This document shows positions 21,703-33,429 of a DNA stretch of 64,000 nucleotides, one piece after another. The DNA lies in the NCBI GenBank assembly GCA_036674765.1, contig JARVKI010000033.1, positions 347,262-411,261 of the forward strand, in the 5' to 3' direction. Within the stretch, counting starts at the first letter, position 1, and every line of letters begins with the position of its first letter. The translations under genes and the position numbers were made by a program. The stretch comes from Seiridium cupressi. Taxonomy: Eukaryota > Ascomycota > Sordariomycetes > Amphisphaeriales > Sporocadaceae. The notes below the pieces were generated by a model. It made no database searches. It was not told the DNA's origin and saw nothing but the letters and a program-made list of their open reading frames with translations.

Positions 21703-22287
21703 TCTGTCGGGCGACCAATGCTGTCTGCCATGACGGTTGTCTAGGGAGACAATCAACATGGACGATGTTGGTGCTGAGTGGCTCTTGGGTGCTGGTCCCC
21801 GTCGGTTGAATTACTGTGGCTGTCGCAAATTCTAGTGGTGAAGCAGATGGTCCCGAAGAAATGGGACTGAATGTTGGCACTAGAATTGTAATTGCTGCTG
21901 TCTGCATATTCATCTCCGTCTTCCCGACGATCAACGTGGTCCTGTTTGTGATGGTCACGGTAGCTATACTGGCGTATGGATCACCACCCACAGTAGCCAC
22001 CGAAATGGTGGTGGCTGTCACGCATGTGGGAGCGCGGTGACTACGATAGTTGAGGTCACCAGTGTGCTGAGCGTTGTCCCTACTAGGATGATTTTTGTTG
22101 TGGTGGTCGTATCTGTCACTGTTGGTGGGTCTGCGATGGCAGTGATAATGGAAGTGGTGAATTTAGTGCAGTCGTGCTCTCCAGTCTCTTCCGCTGCAGC
22201 TCGCGCTGTAACAGTTTCGAGAGCAGGCTCCATATCTTTGGAGCGCTTCCAAAATGGCGACCAAGGTTGATTAGTTGAAAAGACCAC
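21689..22287 (-). pseudogene. Thr/Ser-rich mucin-like ORF pair with frame break
   Basis: Two minus-strand frames, 22287-22018 and 22021-21689, share the same Thr/Ser/Val-rich composition (VTDTTTTTKIILVGTTLSTLVTS, then VTATTISVATVGGD) and abut near 22020, where the first hits TGA. No plausible intron bridges them, so a frameshift in a once continuous mucin-like or cell-surface protein is likely. The right end is preceded by CTCTCACAG, an acceptor-like sequence, so an exon may lie further upstream. An ATG at 22496 (MSPSPNTDKG) is a possible first exon but cannot be joined with confidence. The palindrome at 21678-21702 overlaps its end. No family can be assigned. Confidence 0.35.
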
Positions 22288-23386
22288 CTGTGAGAGAACG
22301 GCTTATAGGCATGGATTATACTTGCTTGAATGTGTCTGGGATCTCGTTTGCTTTGAGGTACTGGTAGTCACTTGTCTTGGTCATTTGACCTTCCCGTTGG
22401 TTACTCAAATAAAAAAGCGAGGAGTTCCCGAAGCCTTCCTATTGATCCAGCATAACCTCTGTGGCAACCTTTGTCGGTATTCGGAGAGGGAGACATGCTG
22501 ATATCTCAGTAAGTATTCTTACCATGGGTGATATCCTTGAAAGCTATCCTTGACAGAATACAGCAGTCTTTGTTCACCGCGAATTGAATTGTATACGAGT
22601 GCGTGCCTCGAGGCTATCCTACGTTTTGTGTAGCTGTACACATAATGTCACTCAACATATAATCTCTCAAAGCTGATTGGTTAGCAGATGGTAGCTTTAT
22701 GGCTTGACTTTAGATTGCAGCTCAATACCAAGATTCCACTTTCCAGGGAATGTAGGGGCTGGATATCCGCACTTCAAGCGATCCCACCCTCCACGGCTGG
22801 TGAGTATTATTTACAGCACCAATTCGCTTAAACTTCGAACGTGCATATTACGCGGCAACCACTTTCACTTCCTGTTCCCGTTTAAAGGATTTCTTCTTGG
22901 CGGCACATCTGAGATGAGAGCTCTCAGCCTCGCAGACAATAATCCAAGGGCGCCGCCGCTCATGGCTGACGTGAGATTAAAACTTTACAGACGCCAATTC
23001 TTATGTACCAAGTTGCATACTGGGTCGGAATTCCAGATAGGGGTTTCGAGAAGTACCTTTGACCACCTTTTTTTAACCGTAGGGTGCAAATGATGGCCTC
23101 AATGATATTGATGTCGGTCTGTGCGACATCAACACTCTAAAGTTGTGAAAAAAAAAAGATTATAAGTCACTTTTGGGAATACGACTGTTCTCACTGGAAC
23201 CGACATCTCGAAGAGCAGTAACCGAAAGACTTGTGATCTAGGGGTAGTGCGATTGTTATACAAACAAACAATTGACTATGTGCGCGGTTGACCTATGTGT
23301 TTCGTGATTTAGGGCTAGCCCCTGTTCATATATCGTCGTTGGAGGATCATGTTTCGTAAGCCAGACTACATACTCAATGAGCAGCA
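22288..23386. other. Intergenic, no supported gene
   Basis: Possible first exon of the Thr-rich ORF near 22496 aside, the ORF at 22704-23093 (+) has no family features. Short A-runs occur near 23150. The right end is presumably the 3' region of the GH12 gene. Confidence 0.4.
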
Positions 23387-24567
23387 CTAGACCTCAATGT
23401 TCAGGGCAACGGTAGCATCCATGACGGCGTTTCCGTAGAAGACCTCAGTGCCCGCGTTGCCGACGGTGAGATAGTCGCTGTTTGAGATGTAGCCCTTCTC
23501 CACCATGGCATCCATCCACTCCTTCAGGTCGCCCTGGAACACGCCGTCGAAATCCTCATCGACCAGCATGCTGCGAACAGTAACGCCGCTACCAGGGTTC
23601 TTTCCCTCGTACAGCTTCCAGCTTGCGCCAAACATGTCGAAAGTAGCGACGGGACCGTCGACGTAGCCGATAGGGACTTGCCCACCCCAGATCCTGATCC
23701 AAAGCATGAACTCGGATGTTGCCGTGGAGGTACCGTCGCCGGAGGTCGGGGCAGTAACGAAGTCGAACAAGTTGCTTCCTGAAGGTTATCATGTTAGTGA
23801 TTTTCGTAAAACTTTACCGAGAAAGGATGCGTGGGAATCTTACCCCTGAATTCGGTGGTGTTGGTGCGACTCCACTGGAAATAGGCCGGGATAGAAGAGA
23901 TGGCACTGAGCTGCTTGTTCAGGTTGACACCGATGCCGATGTTGGTGTAGCCCTTGCACAGGTCCTTGGTCGAGTCGACAAGCTCAATGTCAGTGACGCT
24001 GGTCCACGACACCTCCTTGATATCGTCTGCAGCCTGGAGGATGCCGTTGAAGTTGGTGCACTGCGAGCCCACCATCTGGTCGGCGTTGTACATGGAGTTG
24101 GCCACGGTCCACGGCATGCCCGGCAGGATGAGACGGTCGTTGTCTCCGCACTGCTGAGTAGCGGCCACCTTGAAGGCTACCTCGGTTGCCTCGCTGTAAA
24201 CTCCTGTTGCTACATCACTGGTTTCAGCAGTGGTCGAAGTAGGAGTCGCTGTGGACGACTTGACGGCCGTGTCAGACTCGATGGCTGATGTCGTGACGAC
24301 AGTTTCAGTGGGAGCAGCTGAAGTCGTGATGACAGTCTCCGTGGGAACAGCTGAGGGGGTCGACACATCACTGGACGGCAAAACCGAATAAATGCCTGTG
24401 ACGGAGCCAGGAGCCTGGCTGGACGTCTGGGCGGCGGCGGCGCTGCTCGCTGAAGATACAGTCGATCTTGTAACCGACGGTGGCTTGCCGCACTTGGAAT
24501 AAGATTTCGGTAGTGCAAAAGCGACTAGCGGACTCAAGGTCAAAAGAGCCAAAACCTGAGACTTCAT
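23387..24567 (-). CDS. Secreted GH12 endo-beta-1,4-glucanase / xyloglucanase
   Basis: Glycoside hydrolase family 12 enzyme acting on cellulose or xyloglucan outside the cell. Exons (minus) are 24567-23844 and 23778-23387, with a 65-nt phase-1 intron (GTAAGA, CTAAC branch, CTTCAG). The join rebuilds FRGSNLFDFVT, matching the family's NVAYDLFT strand. The product is 371 residues: a signal peptide (MKSQVLALLTLSPLVAFA), a Ser/Thr/Ala/Pro linker-like region (about 30-130), then the GH12 domain. Family features are the early CGDND...W and GSQCT stretches, nucleophile Glu264 in SEFMLW (family EIMIW) and acid/base Glu353 in AGTEVF (family GTEPF). The Ser/Thr region sits between the signal peptide and the domain with no carbohydrate-binding module before it, which is unusual. 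The substrate preference cannot be told. Confidence 0.9.
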
Positions 24568-26399
24568 TTTGAAAAAAGTTGGGATAGTGAAGGACTGATA
24601 GTGAAATGAAGGATATCCAGTCGAATGATAGTGTGAATTGAATGAGTGTTCCAGTCCTCTCTCAAAAGAATGTAAAATGCCACGAAACCGAGCCGGGCAA
24701 TTGGGCAAAGAAAAATGAACGTGAGGCAAACGAAGACCAGGTGGTGCTCTTCTGTTTCTCGAGGACAAGAAGATGGGCGGCAAACATGATATACTGGCTG
24801 TTGGCGCCCCTTATTCCTATAGTCGCCGGATCGGGATCCACCCCCCTGCCTATCAGAGCCGGCTCGGAGAATTCTAGAGTGTTTCATTCTGATGGGGCCC
24901 AGCGAGTAAACATCAACCCCACGCCCACAGATCTGCAGCACCTGCATTAGCGCGCGCCGTCAAGTCAGTCGTTTAATGAAAGGGTTAGCCCAGACGTGCC
25001 TAGAATGCCTCACTGCCGGCTGCGTGCACGTATCCATCAACAGGAAACACACTCTACTCCTTCTCTTGACGCCGCCCGACGCTGCACACCACATCATTGG
25101 GGCGGCCGAGCATGCAGCCGCCCAGTGCGGACATCTTTGTTCCACCCAATGGTCAGGATCTGCCGGAAAGTAAGATGTGAGATGTGAGGGTCAGGAAAAG
25201 CCTCGCAGAAGCAGGATCACCTCTCTCGCAGGGCTGACGACAGATGAGACTCCGTCGCCGACCCGTACTGACAACTTTCTCTGGCGATCATAACTTCAAT
25301 ATCTCGGTTGTCTCTCGGTAACCTCTGCTCTACCAAGCTCTCGAAAGAGGTTCCTACTGATGTTGGCGTTGGCATTTGCAGATTCGCTGTCTTCAAGGAG
25401 CCGCCCAGCTCTTGTGGTTATCGAGCACGCAGGCTGACGGAAGCACTCCAGTTGAAGGCAACCCAGTAGTGCTTCAATATCCGATGTGGGAGTACGGCAT
25501 TTATTGAGCATTGTGCGTGGTATAAGAAACCAGGTTTCAAATAAGCTTATTCTGCCAGATCCCTGTCGACCGATAAGGAGTAACTTATCTCTACGACCCA
25601 CCGTCTTCATTTTGTCAGGAAAGTGATTCCATCGAGTATTCAATAACCAGAATGCCAATATCAATTGCATCGCGATACCACCTCCTCGGTGAATCCTTAT
25701 GATCGATTTCAAATGCGAGCGCTTCCGTCAAAACAAATTGGAGGGGGCGTAGGATGTTTAGATGATCTGACCCTAACATTACGTCCCCTGTAGCTAACCC
25801 AAAAGCACAAATCGACTTATCAGGATGCTTGGCCGGTGCGTTCCTACATCCCCACCTAACACTACTTGATAATTGCGATTCCCTCGTCTTTGCCCTGGCT
25901 GGCGCACCAGCCTCGGCCACTGATATCACAATATACCATGGCTCTTCTGTAGCTGCTGGTAGGAGCAAGTCACAAGAAACTGCACATGTCTCCACTTAAT
26001 TTGATAGGAATTCAACGAATCTCTATAATATAAATAAATAAAAAATCGTAAACTTCCCAAAGCTCGTAATAATATTAATTATTCTATATCCGATAACCTA
26101 ATTTTTTTTTTTTTTTTTTTAGAAATATTTATTCTAATTATGTTATTAAGCTACATATGTGCGAAGCTAGCGCAGCTTAGAGAAGTGTGCAGTTTCTTGT
26201 GACGTGCTCCTGCCGGTTGGCCAGTAAGGTGCACCAATTGTTTCAAGGTCACGGATTCGCATAGCTACCGACTCACTGGTTGGGAGGGCATATGAAAACC
26301 AGATATGTCAGGACTACATGTTGTACATGCATCCAAATCATGTATTCATACTCATCGCATATGACTCTACTAAGCCTCATATGATCTATAATTATCATT
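24568..26399. other. Intergenic, about 1.8 kb, possible ORF relics
   Basis: Minus ORFs 25995-25615 and 25712-25296 overlap in different frames and read somewhat protein-like (HLNILRPLQFVLTEALAFEID; DKLLLIGRQGSG) but match no family I know. They may be two pieces of a broken gene. 26020-26150 is AT-rich with a 19-nt T run at 26102-26120. The first 300 bp are the GH12 promoter. Confidence 0.4.
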
Positions 26400-27103
26400 T
26401 CAAGCGCTTGCGCCGTTCTTCGCCTGGTGCTGCTGCTTTCTCCTCTGCATGGCCGTCACCACAACCGGTATGGTCGCGATAACGCTCACGCCAGCGATGC
26501 ACCAAGCGATGATCTCAATGATCTTGATCTCATGACACTCAGAAAGACCCCCCGAGACCTGGCTCTTGAACTGGCCAAAATCGTTGGCAATACCCTCGTT
26601 TTCGCATTCGACATAGCCCCACATCTGATGGATGAGGACGCCGGAGACGATCCAGAGAATGGTGGAAATGACGAGGAAGATCTGTTGGATTTATGAGAAC
26701 GTTCGCGCGGCAGGGGAATTGACGGTGGCAACTCACGGTGTGCAACATGTTGTGCATATGCTTCACAGCACAGTGGAAGCCAATGTACACGGCAGACAGA
26801 AGGATGGTCCGGGCCGCACTGAAGATCAGGAAGGCCATGCGAGCCCTCTCGGTGCCGGACCACCACTTGTTCTTCTTCTGGAGGTACTGGAAACTGTCTA
26901 TGGTGAAGCACATCTCGGCAATGGACAGGGCGAACATGATGCCGAAGAAGATCCTAATTCGAGGTGAGCTGGGAATGGTGGGGGTGGAATGGGTAATATA
27001 GGACATACGGTACATTCCACGCCATCGGCCCTTTGGACTCATTGTGCAGGTTTGGGTCTTTGCTCGACTTCTCGTTTGGAGCCTTGCTTTTCCTGTTGAA
27101 CAT
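26400..27103 (-). CDS. Four-helix MARVEL-like membrane protein
   Basis: Exons (minus) are 27103-27009, 26953-26737 and 26681-26400, with two 55-nt introns (GTATGT...AATTAG; GTGAGT...CAACAG). The product is 197 residues. A short polar N-terminus (MFNRKSKAPNEKSS) leads to four hydrophobic helices: IFFGIMFALSIAEMCFTID, MAFLIFSAARTILLSAVYIGF, IFLVISTILWIVSGVLIHQ and IIEIIAWCIAGVSVIATIPVVV. The loop between helices 3 and 4 has three Cys (ECENEG, GLSECHE). The tail is basic and Gln-rich. This is the layout of fungal MARVEL-domain proteins at the plasma membrane or vesicles. All three exons are needed to give four helices, which supports the model. Function is unknown. Confidence 0.82.
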
Positions 27104-28247
27104 TGTGGCTGATGTTATAAGGCACGAGACCTCAAGTGGCGACTGGACAGGTGGATCGTTTATGGTGCAACGAAATAGTAGTGGTAGTAAGGACACAGGT
27201 CGCGGCTAGAGGAAAACAGCACGGCTTATTGGATTTATATAAGCCAAAGCAACGTCCACGTTATCCTGACGAAAACAACCGTGGCACGTAGCACGGGTGG
27301 GAGAAATTACATTGATGGCGCACGGGTTGCGATCTCGCCAAGTCCCGAATAGTGTTAGCGCTCCATACTGCCTTGGCAGCAATGCTTGTCGAACCAGCCG
27401 ACCGGGGTACGGAATGGGAGTCTATAATGACGTACCTTGGCACCCCAGTATATTGTGATTGGGGAATAAGTTGGAAATCCCTACCAGGCGCAATCTTGCG
27501 TTGCTAACCGAAACCAGGTTTGCACTGAGAAATGGATGGCGCGGCACCTGGCCCTTTGCGAAACTGTCATGAGACACAACCAGGAATCGGCAGCTGTCGG
27601 TCGACTACCCGTCTGCCGTCTTCGTTCTCCACGCGGTACCCCGGACACTTCATGACGCCCTAACTAGTGTAGAACCTGTTCGTGGATCGAGCTTGCGATT
27701 CATCCTGATTGGCTACGCCGGTTGGGAAATGGCAGTCAAGGCCATCTTTTCCTGGTTCTTGTGTCAGAGTCATTTGAACTGGGCAACCCCCATACCACGG
27801 ATGAAGACCAAAAGAGCAGCTTGGTGGGAGAATTATTCTATCGAATGCCATCTGTTTCTGTATCAGCCACGTGTAAGCTTTCGATATCCTGGGATTTATG
27901 CCTTCACCACAATTTATATGGGCATGGGTTTCTGATCTTGTAAGATCGTGTATTGATCACGAACGTTTTATACTATAACCCCACCCAGAGCCGCAGATCA
28001 TTAGAAATGATTGATTTCCTTCAAACCTCTAGTCGACGGACAGTGGCCCATGGAAATCTCCGTCAAAAATTACGCTAGCTCTTTCCACAGTTGTGATGTC
28101 CGTCCCTCCATTTAGACCACCAGCACCATTATCGCTACCACAAATCTCGGGGGTTCCATCAAGGACGGCCGCTATTCTCGTCTACCACTGTAGGAGATTG
28201 CAATGCCGATGACATAAACCTATCTTCCACGTCCAGGATCAACAGTT
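27104..28247. other. Intergenic, no supported gene
   Basis: About 1.1 kb holding the promoter of the MARVEL-like gene (left) and the 3' end of the next gene (right). No coding signal was recognised. Confidence 0.5.
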
Positions 28248-29707
28248 TTATTCCCCAGCTGGGCACTCCCCATTCTCATCCTGGGTTTCGGCCGCGCTCG
28301 CTTGCTCCCCTAGGCTACGGGCAACCTCCTCCCAGTCGACGGCTCCCTGATTTTGGGTCGTGTTGGAATCCTCTATCTGGCGGGCGACAGCATCCCAATC
28401 GATGCCCTCCCGGTCCTGAATCTTGTGGGCCGCCTCTATGGCGCGAGAGATGGCATCCCAGTCGAGGTTAGCAAACGGATTGTGGTTTTCGGGATTGGCC
28501 TTCGAAGCACCCTGGCTACTCTCGCCACCGCGGTTCTGTTGGTCCGCTTCTTCTTGTTGTTGTTGTCGTTGTTGTTCATGATATTGTCGCTGTTGAGGAA
28601 TGTCATTCTCCTCCAGCTTGCGAATGACCTCATCCATATTGACGTTACCGCGTCTGATCATGTTCACAATGTGTTTCCACTGCAATCTCTCGAGGTCGGC
28701 GTTGTCTAAGCCTGGCCACTGCATTTCGAGGTCCCCATAGTATTTCGGGTCGATATTGCCTGTCTGATCAGGGACGTAGCCCCAGCTACATAAAGGTATG
28801 TCAGTATGTTGTGGTGCTCAGTTGGGGATCACGAGTATATTGATCTTTCAAGACCACCCGCCCTACTGTCAACTCTCTAGTTTCGCTTACCTGAACCTGT
28901 GGCCCACGTCTTGGCCCCATCCTGGGACGCTCACCACACCAAGATACAGATGCTGGTCTGAACCCTTGCGCTTCGATTCCGGACTCGGCGTCTGGAAGAC
29001 GACGAAATCTCGGGGAGGCACATTTTCTTGGAACGGTTGGACCCAGTTCTTGACGCTCGAGTCGTTCCAGACACCAAGACCTAGCCCGCCTCGCGGGGAA
29101 TGAGCAAAGTCGAGGCTGTTGTTCATGAACCGGATTGGCCATTGAGATTCCGGGCTAATCCCTACTGTTTTCCCGAGATCCACGAGATGGGCCCCGCGTT
29201 TCATGGTCTCAAAAATCATGGACCGGGTGTAGCGAGTCAGGTATGCCGAGGGTCGTTGACTCAAGGGATCTGGATTCTGTAGTATAACACATTTTTTAAT
29301 ACTGGTTCAGTCATGATAGGAAGGAGGTCGACTTTTGTGATATTCCATCAGAGTTTCTGGCCCATTTCGAACGAAACCATCGTTGGGTGGAGGGCCGTAT
29401 AAACTGAAAGCACTCACGCGGACCATTATTGCCGGAGGGATTTTGTTCATGCTGTTCTTCGGATCTGCATTGTACGCTTCGGCATCGACCCAGCGTGGAG
29501 GCCATAGTCTTGCGTGTTGTTGCTGTTGCCAGAATATGCCGCCCTGCTAACGTAAGTCATGCCATCTTGATTGGCCTGGTGTCTACTTACTTTCATTTCA
29601 GGCAAGTGTTTGTCGAGGTCTTGGTACGGAGCTTTTGTGCAAGTGAGCTGTAGATATGGATTCTGTAGATACGTGAGCGACGAGCAGGGATAATGGGCCA
29701 AAGCCAT
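28248..29707 (-). CDS. Conserved-looking hypothetical protein, four exons
   Basis: Not recognised. Exons (minus) are 29707-29591, 29543-29418, 29276-28891 and 28785-28248. The introns are 47, 141 and 105 nt, each with a good donor (GTAAGT, GTGAGT, GTAAGC) and an AG acceptor. Together they give one open frame of 388 residues. The middle is rich in Trp, Pro, Asn and Tyr (FWQQQQHARLWPPRWVDAEAYN; MNNSLDFAHSPRGGLGLGVWND) and looks globular. The C-terminal part is hydrophilic with a Gln/Glu-rich coil (HEQQRQQQQEEADQQ) followed by three similar short repeats, LDWDAISRAIE, IDWDAVARQIE and VDWEEVARSLG, spaced about 23 residues. There is no signal peptide or membrane helix. The repeats suggest a binding surface, but no function can be inferred. 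Confidence 0.75.
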
Positions 29708-30768
29708 AAGTGATGATTGGGAATATCTTGATACTTGTTCTCTTGTATGTCCCGCTTAAGGTAGGTGTAGCGTATATTTGATTGGGGGGGGGAAGTCTGA
29801 CAATACATGTTTGAGTGATGCGTTTATAGGAGAGTCCGTGAAGAGTGAATCGAATCATGCTAGAGGTCATAAACCACGGGAGTGAATCATCATGGTGATA
29901 AGGACTCACTCACTCCTTCCACACAAATGGCCGAAGATGGGACGACTAGATCATGTGGGCGTTGCTGTCGGTAATAAACACCACGACTAATGGTGGCTAG
30001 TTGTCCAATAACGGTTCTCTGTCTTGAGCACATACCGGGGATCGGATCATGAATCCATTCTCTAACGATACTAGTTGTTGGTCCTGCATCGTGAACATTG
30101 CCACGATTAAGGAGGTGTGTTGTTCTACTTGTATTCAGAGCTTGTGACACCAGTGTAACATCACGGATACGGGAAGGAGGGGCTCCAGAAGAGCATAGCG
30201 GGAATCCGAATGAAGTCAATCAACAAGGCAACTGGAAATGAATTATCGACATTGAAGCGATATTGAAATTTAGTAATTCATGAGATATTCAGGCTCTTCT
30301 TGGTGCCAAAACGCGGGAGAGATGATCCATCGCCAAATGCAAGCCCTGCCAGGAAAGCCATGTACAATAGCACGGCGTCGCCAACAGCCACAGCAGTCAC
30401 ACATAACAGGTTGCGATCTGATAATTCCCAAGTAGTGAGAAAGTCAGAAGGCAAGGTAAATGCAGCGAGGGCTGAGCTCCATACATAATATATTGTACAA
30501 TCTATCCTAGATCAATAGAGACCCACGAAGCAGATCCCCAATAATACAGCACAAGAAAACACCAAGTAAAGTCTAGTTGAAGAGCTCACTTTCTGTATTA
30601 GACCAAGCCTGGCAACTTTAATATCTGCCAACCTGATTGTGTCTATCTAGCGCAAATATTACAATATCGAAACGTTTGTCAAAACGCCATACACCAATTT
30701 TCATGCCCGTGCCTACCACACCGACGGTGCCTGCCGCGTAAGCACAGTGATTACTCCATACTCAATCG
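29708..30768. other. Intergenic, no supported gene
   Basis: About 1.06 kb with a run of nine G near 29786. No ORF with family features was seen. Confidence 0.5.
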
Positions 30769-33429
30769 TTAGTCATCTTCTATATCGTCATCGCTGATTA
30801 CGAGCGACTGAACTGGCAACTCTGCCACTGCGTTGCCCTTGCTCTTTTGGCGGATTCCCATGCTCTTCTTTTTTGGTGATGCTTCTTCGGCTGGCTTGTC
30901 CGTAGTCCATGTCTCCCCGTCGGCTGCGACCACATCATCACCTTCGGCGGCGGCCTCGTCATCTCCGCCTCCATTAATACCGGAAAAGGAGATCATCTTC
31001 TCCAATTCCTTGAGTCGAACATTGCTGGCTGCACCCTTCTTCCGACGTGCGATGTGTGCCATGTAAGGAAGACGTTCAAGCAGTAGCTCATGGCGTGCAG
31101 AGCTCCCCAGGGAGAGTAGTGGCGGTGCCGCCTCTTCCTGACTTCTGACTGCATCTTTGCGCACGAGGTTGAGCTTTTGAGATCCCTGCTTGTCAAGCCA
31201 ACTTCCAGAATCACCCGATTTCGGCTTTCTAAAGGCTGATGCTCCATCCATGACATCACGACCTCCTGTATCTTCTTCCCCTCTCATCAATCTTGTGGAC
31301 CAAAGATCGACTACACTTTCAAGCTCTTCCCTGTCCCGCCATAACTTCAAACTCGTAGGGTAGAACATCTTATGCGCGTCGCCACCACCTCTATGAGAAG
31401 CATTTCCCAACCTTTTCACCGGATGCGGTAGCGAAAAGAGTAGACCACGGGTCGCGACTTGGAATGCGATTTCATCCTGCCTCAATACATGACTTGCCGA
31501 ATCCCTCCCGCCGAAGCCACCAGAGCCGAACCCTCTCCCACCGAAGAAGATATCAGAAGAAGGGCTCAACAGGTCACTCTCTGATAGATACTCAAGACAT
31601 TCATTCATATAGTCCACCGAGGATGAGAGGTCGCTGGGTCCGGACGGAGCGCAAGAGAGCGCATAGTTCTCATGCAGCGCTGATATAAAAGTGTGTGTAT
31701 CAGTGCCTGTCTCATCTATCAGAGTATCGACGGACACTTCTGACCGTCTGGGGCGTGAATGATGAGCCATGAAACCCGGTAATCTTTCTGCTTTTCTCTC
31801 ATCAGTCTGGTCCGAGAGTGGTGCTTCGTCTCTCTTGTTGTACATGACTTTGCCAACAGCATGAAATATGCCCAAGCTAGCTTCTCTTCGCGAGATCAGC
31901 TCCAAGCTTTCTTCCTCACCTTTCGTCATGGCAACATTGGCCTTGGTACTCCTCTTCGGTTTAGTGAATGTGATTTTGGAGCCCCAATCAGCATCACCGT
32001 CTCCTTTGACGCATAGGAACTCTAGCGACGACACGGCGCTTCTGATGTCCCCTATCTCGCCCAATCGCTTGAGCACGACTGGACCTGGTGCTCTCTTGCG
32101 ACCAGACTTCCGGGCTTCTTTCTGAACAATGAGTTCAAGCGCGCCTGCAAGTAGCGTCGGAGCTATCGCATTGTACTCAATCATGGCTGTCCCTGGATGC
32201 CTTGTGATCTCAGGGCCGAGTAACCGATGTGCTGTGAAACTGTCCGCCGATGCTGACGTGGTAGTCAACAATGTTTCTGAGATCACCATCACAATCGGGG
32301 TGACAGGGTCCTTGGTTGTAGACTGTGCAAATGCTGCAAGGGATGGCGTATTCGTAGCAAGGTACGACATTACAGCACTTCGAAATGATTGAAGAGCTGT
32401 CGAAGATCGGGTAAATGTGTTTGGAAACTCCTCGACCAGGATGATCTTGCGTGGATTCTCACCACCAGCACTCGCATTGGTCGAAGTCAAAGCTGAATCC
32501 GAGTCAAGATCCAGCTGGCTGAATTTCCCACTTCTGCCCATGAACTCTTCAAATTGAGCTGAAGCTGACTGTACCCCAAGACCCCCCGTTGTTGTGGGAT
32601 TCCTCCACTCCAACAATTCGCAGCGCATGTCCTTTGCGAGGAGTCTGACCGTAGCTGTCTTCCCTGTTCCCGCAGCTCCCTTCAGTATCAGCAGACGCTG
32701 GCGCATTCTCCCGGCCATTACATCCTCAAGCCACCTCCTCACATCGGCAACCTTTTTCTTGTGTACTGCGAGCTCATCCAGATTCACCGGGCCAAAACGC
32801 TCTGACCATGGCCTCTGGTCATCATCGAGGGCTACACTCGCAGCTGGTTTCGGAGGCTTCAAGAATTTCTGGCTTGTTGCAAGTGTGTTCCCCAGGACCG
32901 GTGTTACTGAGTCCTTGAAGCGTTTCTGTGCGTTCTTCCCAATATGGCTAGCCATAGATGCCTTGTGCTCTTGTATGCCGTCATCGTCTGAGATGGGGTC
33001 GCTGAGGATATCGTCCAACTTGGTCGGTGAAGCGGTAGGGGCCCGTTCAGCTTGTCTCGAAAACAGTGTCTTCAGGTCGGCGGTCTTGCCCTTCTCCTCG
33101 ACCTTTGCCCGCGCGGCTCGTGTCTTTGGTTGGTCGGGACTCGCGCTGGCGCTCTTGGCTGTAGTCTTATTCGGTCCATTGCTCGTCAGCTGCAGTGCTT
33201 TCACTGCAGGCTTCCGTGTTTGGGTGCTGGTTACAGCTGGGCGTGCGGCCTTCCTGGCAACGGGGCTTGGTGATTCCGAGAGCGCTGCCGTCGCATTGGG
33301 CGCGGAGTTGCTCGGCCGTTCGGGTGAAGAGAACAGATAGTTGGCGAGAGTGTTTTGTCTCTGTTGTGTTTCTCCTTCATCATCTGACTGCACAACGTTG
33401 CGCTTGCGGCGCTTGGCTGGAGGAGCCAT
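30769..33429 (-). CDS. RAD17: Checkpoint clamp-loader subunit Rad17/Rad24
   Basis: Large subunit of the RFC-like complex that loads the 9-1-1 clamp at damaged DNA in the nucleus and starts checkpoint signalling. Intronless, 886 residues. It opens with a basic nuclear signal (AKRRKR, 5-10) and a disordered region to about 205. The AAA+ part then starts PWSERFGPVNLDELAVHKKKV. Walker A is GAAGTGKT (251-258) and the Walker B equivalent is IILVEEFPN (329-337), with the acidic EE typical of Rad17. Sensor-type regions and a helical C-terminal half follow. The tail is acidic (SDDDIEDD). Length and layout fit fungal Rad17. The stop is at 30769 and the start ATG at 33427-33429 is clear. Confidence 0.95.
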   Translation of the reverse strand: MAPPAKRRKRNVVQSDDEGETQQRQNTLANYLFSSPERPSNSAPNATAALSESPSPVARKAARPAVTSTQTRKPAVKALQLTSNGPNKTTAKSASASPDQPKTRAARAKVEEKGKTADLKTLFSRQAERAPTASPTKLDDILSDPISDDDGIQEHKASMASHIGKNAQKRFKDSVTPVLGNTLATSQKFLKPPKPAASVALDDDQRPWSERFGPVNLDELAVHKKKVADVRRWLEDVMAGRMRQRLLILKGAAGTGKTATVRLLAKDMRCELLEWRNPTTTGGLGVQSASAQFEEFMGRSGKFSQLDLDSDSALTSTNASAGGENPRKIILVEEFPNTFTRSSTALQSFRSAVMSYLATNTPSLAAFAQSTTKDPVTPIVMVISETLLTTTSASADSFTAHRLLGPEITRHPGTAMIEYNAIAPTLLAGALELIVQKEARKSGRKRAPGPVVLKRLGEIGDIRSAVSSLEFLCVKGDGDADWGSKITFTKPKRSTKANVAMTKGEEESLELISRREASLGIFHAVGKVMYNKRDEAPLSDQTDERKAERLPGFMAHHSRPRRSEVSVDTLIDETGTDTHTFISALHENYALSCAPSGPSDLSSSVDYMNECLEYLSESDLLSPSSDIFFGGRGFGSGGFGGRDSASHVLRQDEIAFQVATRGLLFSLPHPVKRLGNASHRGGGDAHKMFYPTSLKLWRDREELESVVDLWSTRLMRGEEDTGGRDVMDGASAFRKPKSGDSGSWLDKQGSQKLNLVRKDAVRSQEEAAPPLLSLGSSARHELLLERLPYMAHIARRKKGAASNVRLKELEKMISFSGINGGGDDEAAAEGDDVVAADGETWTTDKPAEEASPKKKSMGIRQKSKGNAVAELPVQSLVISDDDIEDD

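Noticed and set aside
25296..25995. Two overlapping minus-strand ORFs
   Set aside because: Different frames, no joining intron and no family; noted only within the intergenic entry.
32594..33340. 248-codon plus-strand ORF
   Set aside because: Antisense shadow of RAD17; Ser/Leu/Ala-rich composition mirrors the real frame and no family fits.
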